Positions 35,901-47,100 of a stretch of 64,000 nucleotides of DNA are shown here, in pieces. The notes beneath the pieces were generated by a model. The model made no database searches, was not told the origin of the DNA, and was given only the letters and a program-made list of their open reading frames with translations. The stretch is from Onchocerca volvulus (Eukaryota; Nematoda; Chromadorea; Rhabditida; Onchocercidae): assembly GCA_000499405.2 (NCBI GenBank), contig HG738149.1, forward strand, positions 24,369 to 88,368. Reading direction: 5' to 3'. Numbering within the stretch: position 1 is the first letter of the stretch; every line of letters begins with the position of its first letter. The translations under genes were made by a program, and so were the position numbers.

Positions 35901-38480
35901 TTCTAATTTAATGAGGTGACATAATTGGTTTAATGAAGTATGCCGTATGTTTGCTTATAAATTATTCAAAATTCTTATCGAATTTAGTGAATATTTAATG
36001 CTTGGAATGATTTACAACTTCTCTCTTTTTTCTCATTTTTATGATTAATTACTGAAAAAAAAAAAAAGAAAAATTTTTGTTTTAAATTTCAAATTTATTG
36101 AAATGAATTTGTTAAATTTCAATCCAACTATTATTTGCAATTAAATGCACATTTATTTTTTGTTAAAAACCACTTTTTGTTTTCACTTTTTTGCACATTG
36201 AATCCAAATCTCATCATTGCATTCCTGCAAAAGTTAGTAGATTTAAATTAAAAATTTTAAATCTATCTTTACAAAAGATTTTCAATCTGATATGATCGAT
36301 AATCAGTGTGTTTATCAGAAACGATAGTTAAAGACTTGATAATTCATAAAATTCTTGGCAAAAAATTTATGTTATATTAAAAAAGTTTAAATTTATACAT
36401 GTTGAATTATTGAAATAATTTAAGAGAAAAGAATGAAATAAATTTTGCTGCCAAATTTTTGTTGCTTAAATATTTTTCCAGTTCAATTTATTTTTATAAA
36501 TTTATTTCACTAATATGACATTTTTCAGGATATGTATATCAAATAATTGATTAATTTACAACAGAATTACTCTTAAAATCTATTCAAATTTCTAGCAAAA
36601 TTATAATCTATTCAAAAATTCCAAAAATACTGTAAACTTTGAAATTTACAAATGTACTACTTTTTCAATTTTTTTTTTTTATCATTGTCGCATTGATATG
36701 TTCATCTTATTAATGAAACATTTATTTCATAAAATATTTATGGTTAATTCTATGAAACACCAATAAATAGAATCGAAAAATTATATTTAATTTTTGATTT
36801 TTATTTTAAATTTATTTGTATTCATATTTCGAAAAATATCGATTCGCAATTTGCTTTTTTTTTTTTTTCAAATTTTAGCGATCTATCAGCGATTTTACTA
36901 TCATTTCTATTCGTAGAATTGTTATTCAGTGTGATTTTAGCTTCGCTTCGCAAATGCAAAAAAAAAAAATTAAATTTAGCAGAAAATTAGATTATGCGTT
37001 GCTAATTAAAAACTTATCCTAAAATAGTATAAGTTGGAAATGAGCTAAAACTAAGTCGAGCATATTTATATACTATTAAGTTGATTATTACTTTTAAATA
37101 GTCTAAATAAAATGAAAAAGTTTTTTTTTCGCTTCCTTTCGAATTTTTTAATTTTTAATCCATTCAAATTTTTTAATTTTTTACTTACATCATGTTTTTA
37201 CCATTTTTCAAGAAAATTTTGAAATTAAAATTCATCGTTCATTCCATGAAAAATAGTTTCATTCAAATCAAAAAAGCTGAATTTTGTTCAAAAAAAAAAA
37301 AAAAAAAAAAAATTCATTCATTTCAATTGCTTCATTTTTAAAATCATCTTTTTCTCTATTCTTTGTTCATTAAAAATTCTAAATTTCAATATAATATATT
37401 CAAATTTAAATTTTAGAAAACTCTTCGAAATCTTTAGATAATTATGAGTTAAAAAACTTTTATGAATAAAGCAATTCAAAAAAGACATAAAATGAAATTA
37501 AATCGAAATATGAAAAGAATGATAGCATTTGCATTGAAAATTCTTATGAATTGATTAGCATAAGGGAGATTTCCAGTTCGACAACATATAATTAAATCAA
37601 TAAACTAGTAATTTATCTTTTAATTAGGCAATTATTCGATTTGGCTTTCATCCTGAAATATTTGAGAGTACCATATTTGTAATACTTCTGATACGTTCTA
37701 TCAAGATTCATGATAGCTTCATTTCTCGTAAAACGAAAAAAAGTCATTTGTAGAAAGCAAAATAATAGGTTATTAAAATGAATGACTAGGTTCTAATTAA
37801 TTAGATTTTGGCATTAATCCAAAAATTGACGAACACTTCCGTGCCTCAATTATTGGAAAATTTAATGAAGAAGCTACTGAATGATGAGTTTTTGTTGTAA
37901 ATATATTTCTCTTTACGAATTAGCATTTGATTTTTTCTTTTTTTTTCTTTTTTTCATATAAAAATAAAAAGTTTTAGGCTTTGCTAAAATTTAATAAAAA
38001 TGAAAATCCATTCGAAATATTATATTCAAAATGTTTTTTTCTATTAAATCTTAAAAGTTCAATTTCATATTTAATATTCATTTCTATCTCAAACACACAA
38101 TTTTATCACTTTCAATCAGCTTATCTTGTCAGTTATCGGCTTATCATCGTTATCAATGCATTGATTTTTTAATTATTTTGAACTAATCAATAAATATCGG
38201 ATAAGTTCTTGACTTCTTTCATTTCAAGAATGCTAACTAAAATAGGATGAACATTGACTTTTAAATTCATTACCGCTTAATTATAGATTATTAGAAAGGA
38301 AGGATAAATAGATATGCTTATTGATAATTATGATTAAATTACTGCTTAGACGCTTGTGTTAGAAATAATTATCATTCGACTGTTATTTATAATTTTTCAA
38401 TGTGCTTTTATGCTTTTTGTCATTCAAAGATTTGAAATTTAAAAATTAAATTTTAAATTTTATTTTATTCGAATTTAAAA
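29912..38480. other. Gene-poor AT-rich stretch
   Basis: About 8.6 kb with no supported exon on either strand. Frames are short and dominated by Phe, Lys, Ile and Asn from homopolymers. It holds a 16-bp ATTGATCTA-type tandem repeat (about 30286-30328) and a TTAAGGCTTTTAAGTTCA repeat group (about 32460-32800). Undetected 5' non-coding exons or regulatory DNA of tbc-8 could lie at the right end. Confidence 0.5.
32466..32800. repeat. TTAAGGCTTTTAAGTTCA repeat group
   Basis: TTAAGGCTT..AAGTTCA occurs at about 32469, 32509 and 32551 (spacing 40-42) and, without the terminal run, at 32749. The 32551 and 32749 copies share a further flank TATGG.TTC..CAAAAGTACTTTTT, so a longer unit was copied over about 198 bases. 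It is non-coding. Confidence 0.65.
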
Positions 38481-38502
38481 AGTTAAAGATTTGAAGAGAA
38501 GG

Positions 38503-41098
38503 ATGAACAGAGTGGCCCATCTGGTTCGTCATTCAAGTGCTTGGGAAACAATTATGACACGTTCCGAATCGATTTCAACGGAACGAAAAATTAGCGAAAG
38601 TGGAATTGGATCGGAAACTAGCCAAACTAGCAGTACGGTATCGTTTGATTTTGATTTTGGACCACCAAGCGAAATAAGTCGACGTAAAGAACGTCTATTG
38701 AACACGTTAAAAAAAGAGGTAATGACGTTTAATTGATTGAAATATTTAAAATGACGTAAAGAACGTTTGCGAAACGTAAAGAATGTTTTATGCTAAATAC
38801 GTGAAAAATCGAGCGATAAAGGAAAGACGTAAAGAACGTTTGCGAAACGTTAAGAATTTTTTATGCGAAATACGTAAAAAACGAGCGGTAAAGACGTTTT
38901 AGTTGATTTAAATTTTTGAAACGAATATTACTCCATTTGTATGAATATTTTTTCAAATTTCATAAAATTAATTCCTCTTGCATTCGTATTTACTCGTACG
39001 ATGTGAAATTTTTCAGGTAAAAATTATTATGGAAGAATCGGTAAATCGTAAAGTAGTTAATGCTAAAAGTACATATGTAACATCATTATGTGGTAAGAAT
39101 AAATTTTAGAATTTAAATAATTTTCAATTTTTCAAATTTATCATAAATTTAAGTTATCACAAAACTTTAAGTTATCATAAACTTATAATTTTTCAAAAAA
39201 AAAAAAAAAAGACCAAAACTAATTGGTATATTTAGAAATAAATGAAAAGTTTTTTCAATTTTTCTCCCTTTTTTTTCGGAATTTTTTATTTTTTCAATTT
39301 TTTTCAATTTCAAAACAAATTTTTTTTTTTAAATTTGAAAATTAAAATTTTCAAAATATTATAGCAGCAGTTGAGCAATGTTTATTGGATGGTTTAAAAC
39401 GTCGTCTACTTGGACTATTCGGCGAACGTTCAACTTATGCACTTCTTCATAGTATTGCCAAATTTTGTCCCGAAGCAGCAACTGTACTAACTCTAACAGT
39501 CAAAGCACAAGACGATGAAATTGCGTTTGTCTGATGGATTATTCAATTTTTTTTTTTTTGAAATTTTGAAATTTTCAAAAAATTTGCTAAATTTTGAAGT
39601 TAGATAAAATGAAAAATTTTAGCAAACAATCCCTTTTTAATGTAAATAATTTATGCTTTAAAATGAATTTATTATTTATTATTTTTTTGTTCCAAAATTT
39701 CGATAAATTATAATATTTTACCAAAAAATTTATGAAAATTTATATATCAGGCTAAGGTAGTAGCATTTGTACCTAAAAATTATACTTACTACCCTAATTG
39801 GACTAATTAATTTTCTATTATTAGATCATGTCCATCACCGTATTTATGGATCAGATTTGCTTTGCTAGCAAAATTATTACCATCAATCATTGGTTTCATT
39901 CATAGCTCTATGCAGTAAGTTAAATTTCTTATCTTATCTTCTCGAAATTTATTTTATCAATTTTGAAAAAAGCCTTCAAATGAAGTTTTTTTTTTTTTTT
40001 TTTCTAATTGAATCACAATTTTTGGTTAAAGTAAGATGGCGAAAGGAGGCAAGTCGAATAAAAATATTCGTGTTAACTTCTTTCTTTTTTTTTTTTTTTT
40101 TTAAATAAATTTCAAAAATTTCACAGGAAAAATTTTACAGTTGTCGACGATACTACGAGAAGAATTCATTAATGCTAGATGCTACGAAAGGAGGTGTTGT
40201 AGCTGCTTTACTTGGTAAAATTTAATTTTTTTTTTTATAAATCAATGAATTTATTTATTTATTAAATTTCCATTATTAATTTCTTATTTTGTTTTTTTTT
40301 TTTTATCTATCCTAAAATAATTTCTCCATTGTAGACAGGTGAAAATATTACTTGTATGATTTAAGAAAGCGGGAAAAAAACGTTGTAAATTCATTGTTTG
40401 AAATTAATTAATTTGAAGCGGTAAATTGAACGAAATGATATGATAAATCAGCATTTGTATTTCGAAAAAGTTTCATTTTTGATCGGTTCTAATCAACAAT
40501 TATGCTGGAAAAAATTTTAACAATAAATTGATTTCCTCGTAATGCATATAAATTGTTTTCTGATATCTTATCACAGTCGATTTTCGATTTCTTTATAAAT
40601 TTTTTATTCAAAACGAAAGAATGTTTTTATTAATTTCATTCCTATTTAATTTCCATTTTACAACAACGGAAAGTTTATACGAAATATTAATTTAAACGAA
40701 AGTATATGAAAAAATATAAAAATAATATAAAGTTAGGAAAAGAAATAAGTGAAAGTGAAATGATAAAATGGCAAGAACAGTGATAAGAATGATAAGCAAA
40801 AAAGGAAGCCAGGAAGTGTATAAGTATTATCTTTAGTTAGATTGCTAAAAATACTTTTATATCTTTCGAAAGAGTCTTGTAATAATAAATTAATCAGTGG
40901 ATCAATATTTTTATACAAATTAATCAATGGATCAATATTTTTATCATAATTGATCAGGACTGTACGGATGTTATAATTGATGCAGGATAGAGGGAGGAGG
41001 AAAGAATGGTGCATAAAATGTGAAATTTAGATATAATTGAAAATTGCTCCAGAAGAATTTTCGAAGAAGGAAAGAATATCTTTTGATGTTTGATTATT

Positions 41099-41130
<32 letters not shown>

Positions 41131-44100
41131 AAAAAAAAGAAAAAATTATTTTCAACGATAATGCCTTCTCATGTCTTTTCGATTTTTCGATGATGATATG
41201 CATTTCTTTTTTTTTTTTCTTTTTTATTTTCGTTTTATCCATTCTTCGTCATTTTTTAACATCATTTTAAGTTCAAATTTTTGCTCACATCATAAGACAA
41301 TCATCTTTTATTATACTATTGACATTTCCTCATAAGACAGAAAAAAATTTTCATCAAACATCAAATTTATGCCTTTTTTTTCCTTTTTTTTTTTAAACTT
41401 TTTAAAATTAATGCAATTTATGCATTCATCTTTTTCGTTTTCATTAGCACTTTTTTTATTTTTAATCATATTTTAACAAGGATAATTTTACTTATTTCTT
41501 TTTTTTTTTAATTTTTTAACGGCCGCCCTTTTATGCAACATTTGGCAATCTTTTGATTATTCGCCATAAAAAAAAAAACTAAATTGAATTTTAAGGAAAA
41601 ATTTCATGTCAAATTTCTCATTTCCAATTTCAAACTTCACATTCCAATATTGACATTTATTTGATGACAAAAAAATGCTAAATTGAAAAGGAATGATTTT
41701 GATAAGAGATATTTGGCAGTGAAAATGATGATAAAAAAAATGAAGAAGTTAGAAGAGAAATATTAAAATATAATGTTACGATAATGATGAGAAATGAAAA
41801 TAACGTAAAAAAAAAAGAAAAAATTCAATGTTTAAAATATATCAAATAAGTTAATTGCACTAGGAAAGCATGCATATTGCATGCTTTGCATGCATGCATG
41901 CATGCTTCAGGGAATTAATTAAATTCTTGCTCTATCCATTTTTCATTTACTCCTACAAAAACTATTTTCGTTCAATAATTGCTCACCGGAAATATGTGCA
42001 GTAGTATGCGAACAAAACATAACATGCACATATCGATTACATCATTTTAAATGAGTTTCACACAAATACTTCATGCATATGAAAATTTCAGTAAGTTGCA
42101 TGCATGTGAAAAATTTCAGTAAGTTGCATGCATGTGAAAATTACTTAATTATAACTTACTGCATGTTGCATGCTACATGTTCAGCAACATAATTAATTGA
42201 AGATGCAATTAATTAATTGATTTGATTTAATTTAATTAGAAAAGTTCTTTATTTGATCGTACGATTAAAATAGGAAATGGATAAGCGCGACATAGATGAT
42301 GATATGATTATTCGCTAATCATTTATTCTTCCTTCTATTACTATTATTTTATTTTTCAGTATTACTTTTCAATCCTTTATTCGATTATTTTAGAAAAAAA
42401 AATAATGCTACATGTTGAGATTATAAAGAAGACATTTAAATTTAACATGCTTTTTGCCATTTACATTTGCGAAAGAGAATTTTGATTTGACAAATTTTTA
42501 ATTCGCAATGAAATTGAAATATTTGTTTTCCAATATCGAAAGACTGGTATTAATTAGGTAAGAAATGAATATTAAGATAAGATATATTCTTTCAAATTCT
42601 CTCATCCGATTTTAGCATCTAAGATAAGACGATTATTCGTTCAAGCAATTTCGTTAATACATCAATATATGATATTAAATTGTTATTTCTTTCGGCAAAT
42701 GCGATAGTCCTGTAGAATTTTCAAGCGAAGAATAATATATTGGCAATTATCGGATGATAATTCATGTTATTATCTGAAGCTATAATATTGGGAAGAAATG
42801 GATGACGAAGGAAAAAAAAAAAAAATTATATATTGAGGAGGATAAAATGATTACGATATCTTCTATTAAGAGTGGTAAGAAATGGTCGTAAAATTGATTC
42901 GCATTTTGCCCATCTAAAAAAATTATTGATTAAGAGCTTGAAAGCTTTTTTTTTTCTTTTTTTTGTTTTTTTTAGCTTTAAAGTAACATTTTTTTCTCGT
43001 TTTTTAATTTGTTAACTTTTTTTTTTTTTCTATTCTCACAACATAACAAAGTTTTTATTATGACGAATAATTATTGTTGCTATTTCTTTTCATATGTATT
43101 ATTATTATTATATTATTTGACATTTATATTTGACTTAGAAAAGAATATCAGAAAATCCTTCTTTTTCTCTATCCAATCTAATTAATATTTCTTCACTAAA
43201 GGTAAAGGATAAAAAGAAGGAAAAAAAAATTTCTCAACAAGAATAATTTATAAATATAAATATATATATATTAAAATTTCAATTAAATATTAATAAAATA
43301 TTAAAATTTTAATTAAATTTTATGAATTTTAGTTGGTCCATGTGCAATTGATTATACAATGATGGATTATCAATATGATCCATACGAAGAACCATTAGCA
43401 GGTGAACTGGTTGAACGACATCGTAACATTCATTCATGTTCAGTTACACCTCCGACACCGAAAAGACCGCCATTAACGGTCCAATTAATTTCTTCAATTA
43501 TTCTCGGGAAATATCTGGAATATTAGGATAAGTTGTTTCAAAAAAGAAAAAAACTGATATGATAATGCTAAAATGATAATGATAGATAAAAAATAGCCGA
43601 ATTCTGAAAACTATTCCTGAATATAGAAGAGATTAATGATTGTTTTTTGATTGATGTTTGATTAGATAAATACTAATACATTAACGATAGTCTTAGCATT
43701 GAAAAACAAGATTGTAAAATTGTATCATTTTAAGTAATCATGTAAAATTATTAATATTTGACGTGAATTCCGTGATCATTTCAGGTAATGAAACGTGGTA
43801 GTAGTATTGTAACAAGCGTTGATAGTTGTTCATCACCTATGTGTACATTCGGACGTGATTACGTGTATTCATTACATCAAAACGTGAAAGCATCTTTGTT
43901 ATACGGGAAAAATAACGTCACCGCGGCGATATCACCCGATGGGCCACCAATGAAGGGTTATTTATCATTGCATCAGAATTCACCTGGAAATGTTACGGTC
44001 AAATGGTCACCTAATCAGTTGATACATTCAAGGTTTTAATCATTTGAATACACATATTTATTAATCAATTTTGCTTGTTATCAATTATTTCTTATCAGTT

Positions 44101-47100
44101 TCTTATCAATTCATCGATCTTATTTATCAATTTGTTTAAAAATGATATGATACGAGAATCGATGTATGTTGTATCAATATATAAATTAGATTAAACACAA
44201 TCACAATGAGATATTTTTCTGATGATTTTATAAATTTAGCTCACAACCATCGTCAGCTTCTTACAATGATATTCCTTGTGATGGTGATTGGCTTTGGCGA
44301 CATATTATCAATATCAATATCAATGATATCATCTATATACATATACATCAGTATAGTTAGTCTTTCGTTAATAATTCTTTTTTGTTCAATTTCCATTAAT
44401 TCATTAATTTATGTAACTTTAAAAGGAAATTCGAAATTTCCTGTTTTTGTTCAATTATCGACAAAGATAGAAAAAAAAAAGCAGCAATTTTGTGCCAATA
44501 TTGGATACATTCTAATTATATGACTTTATAATCTTAGTGATAATAATCTTTGAATGAAATTTCAATTATATGATTGATAATCTCAGTGATAATGATTTTA
44601 AATCATGGAATTCTCGGCAACAATGGCTGGTCTATTTAAGGTAAAAGAAAGACTGAAATCAAATGTAAAAAATTTTACCGATAAGATCATTAGTTTTGTT
44701 TGATGATAAAGAAAGAGAGTTATATTTCAGGTGAGAATTTGCCGACAACTTTAATTTTCGTTGGTGGTGATGGTGTGCAACAATCACCTATGGAATTTCC
44801 GGCTGGTCATCATGTTTTGGCCTTTCTTTCCTGTCTCGAAAGTGGTTTAGCACCTTATAATCGACTTGATCCACCCTTATGGATTTCCAAAGAGAAAGGT
44901 TATTTGTAAATAATTCCATTAAATTAAATTATTAATTAAATGAAATTAATAAAAATTAAATGAAAATTTAAATGAAATTTGAAAAAAAGTCAAGTGATTA
45001 CATTCATTACAATATGAATATATATCATAAAAGTGAAAAAATTTATTGAAACTTTTCACTATATTTGTTTGTCTATACTAAAAAATAAATTCATGAAACA
45101 TTGAAATCCATGATTGCGAAACAATATTTTCAAAAATGAAAAAGTCGTAAATGCGGTATTAAATTATTCCTGATACTCTCGTAATTTTCAAATTATTCCT
45201 TTTGCTGTGCTTTTAATGCTGAAGTATCATTCTTTTTACTTGCGATGATCGTAATTTAAATTACGAGCAATCTCCCATTGATGATGAAATATAATCCAAT
45301 TTAAGGTAAAATATTGCCAAAATTACGACGACGAAGTTCAATGAATTTCGATACGATTTCGAAGACAAGCTCTAATGAAGAGATGATATTGCATGATTAT
45401 GTATTTCGTATTGTACCTACCTGTGCACCACCTCTATTACTCAAACAGCCAAGTGTTTTCGATGAAGCTGCGATGTGTGAAATATTGACAATTGATGATT
45501 CGATCGCTAAATTGAGGCAAAATTTTTTGCCTCTTTATTTAACCAATAATTTATTGTTTCAGTTGCATAAAAATTGATTAATTGCTTACAAATGATCTAT
45601 GACCTATTTCATCGCAAGACATTTTCGTAAATTCTAATTCGGCCCTTGACAATAGGATTGATCAAATTTTGTCGCATTCGCACACATATATCTCATTTTA
45701 TGGCTATACATAAGCACATAAATTAAACAATTGCTAACAAAACAAACTTTTTTTTTCCTTAAAATGACAAATTGAATGATTAAAAGTTGAAAATTTTAAA
45801 ATAGTGAATTCATTGATTTTACTTCCGATTTTTTGCAGAAAACGAGACGAGAAACGTACGGTAAGTGAAAGTGAAGTGGACGAACTTATGAGGTTAGTTA
45901 AAAATAATCATGAATTCAAAATAAAATCACAAATCATAAACCAATCATTTAACTAATTAATCATTATCATTTTTGTAATCATAAACTCAAAATTACTTGT
46001 TATAATTACCGATCTTCAATTCCGTCATCGCAAAATTAATGTCAGACATATGTTATGTATTATGGCTATGTCGGTTAAAAAAATTCCGGAATATTTACCG
46101 GACGGAATAACAAGACTTGCTTACATATAAAATGAATCCTTAGCAAAAGAATTAATTAGAATAATTAAAATCAAATGATAGATTCAGGAAATTTTGTTTT
46201 CAATTATGAAAACATGATAATATATATTTTGATCCAAAAATTTAGCTAAAATTATTTTTCTGGATGTAAAATAAAATCTAATTAATTTTGGCAAATATTT
46301 TAATAAACTTTTATCAAATTTTCCCGAATTTTGCAGACGAAATATCAAAAAAGCATGTTCTTCTATGAGAATGCAAATTTTGGCTCGAACTTTTTACGGA
46401 TGTAAGTTTCAAATTTTCTTAAGTTTGCTTTGTAATTCAACATTTTTGAAAATAATCTTTCAGTAATTTTTTGCATCCTTCATCTATCATAATCATTGCT
46501 GTTACAGAAAAATCACAGATGAATTTGCCATATTTTTCATTGTTCCCAGAAATCATATCATATGAAGCATAGATCCGGAATATTGAAGGAGAAATTTAGA
46601 GTAAAAGCAATTTGAGATTCTTTGATTTGAAAATTTTGTTTAATTTTTCTTTTTTTTTTCTTTGCAGCACTTATTTTATTTATCTATTTTTCCTAATCAT
46701 ATCAATCTTATCAGCTATTCCTTCAATCTTGTCAATTTTCTAATATCTATTTTTCCAGTATTATCAATTTTAATCATCTAGACGTCATCTATTGCACCTC
46801 TTTTTTTTCGTTTTATAGTTTTTATTTAACCTTTGAACCCTGATCTTTTTAATAATACCACTGCAAATGATTATAATTAATGTAACTCATTTATAGGGCT
46901 AGCATATTGCGGTCATTTGCGCACCATTCGAAATCATCTGGCGTGTTTGGTAGATTCGAAAGCGGTGGTAGAAGAAACAACTGGTCCGGTTAATGAAGAT
47001 TTTTGGAAAGAATGCCGAAATTCGAAATCTGTCAGTGTTTCTTTTCTTTTTTCTTTTCTTTACTTGAAATTTTCTTTCATGATTAATGTTTTAATTGATT

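Noticed and set aside
40733..41242. Minus-strand frames inside the large tbc-8 intron as a possible nested gene
   Set aside because: They are rich in Phe/Lys from poly-A/T and contain a local repeat ([10 protein letters not shown]), with no introns in register and no family match.
44206..44523. A 105-codon plus-strand frame with a hydrophobic stretch
   Set aside because: It overlaps a tbc-8 exon (44240-44355) in another frame; the SGSM-like residues [15 protein letters not shown] lie in the alternate frame.
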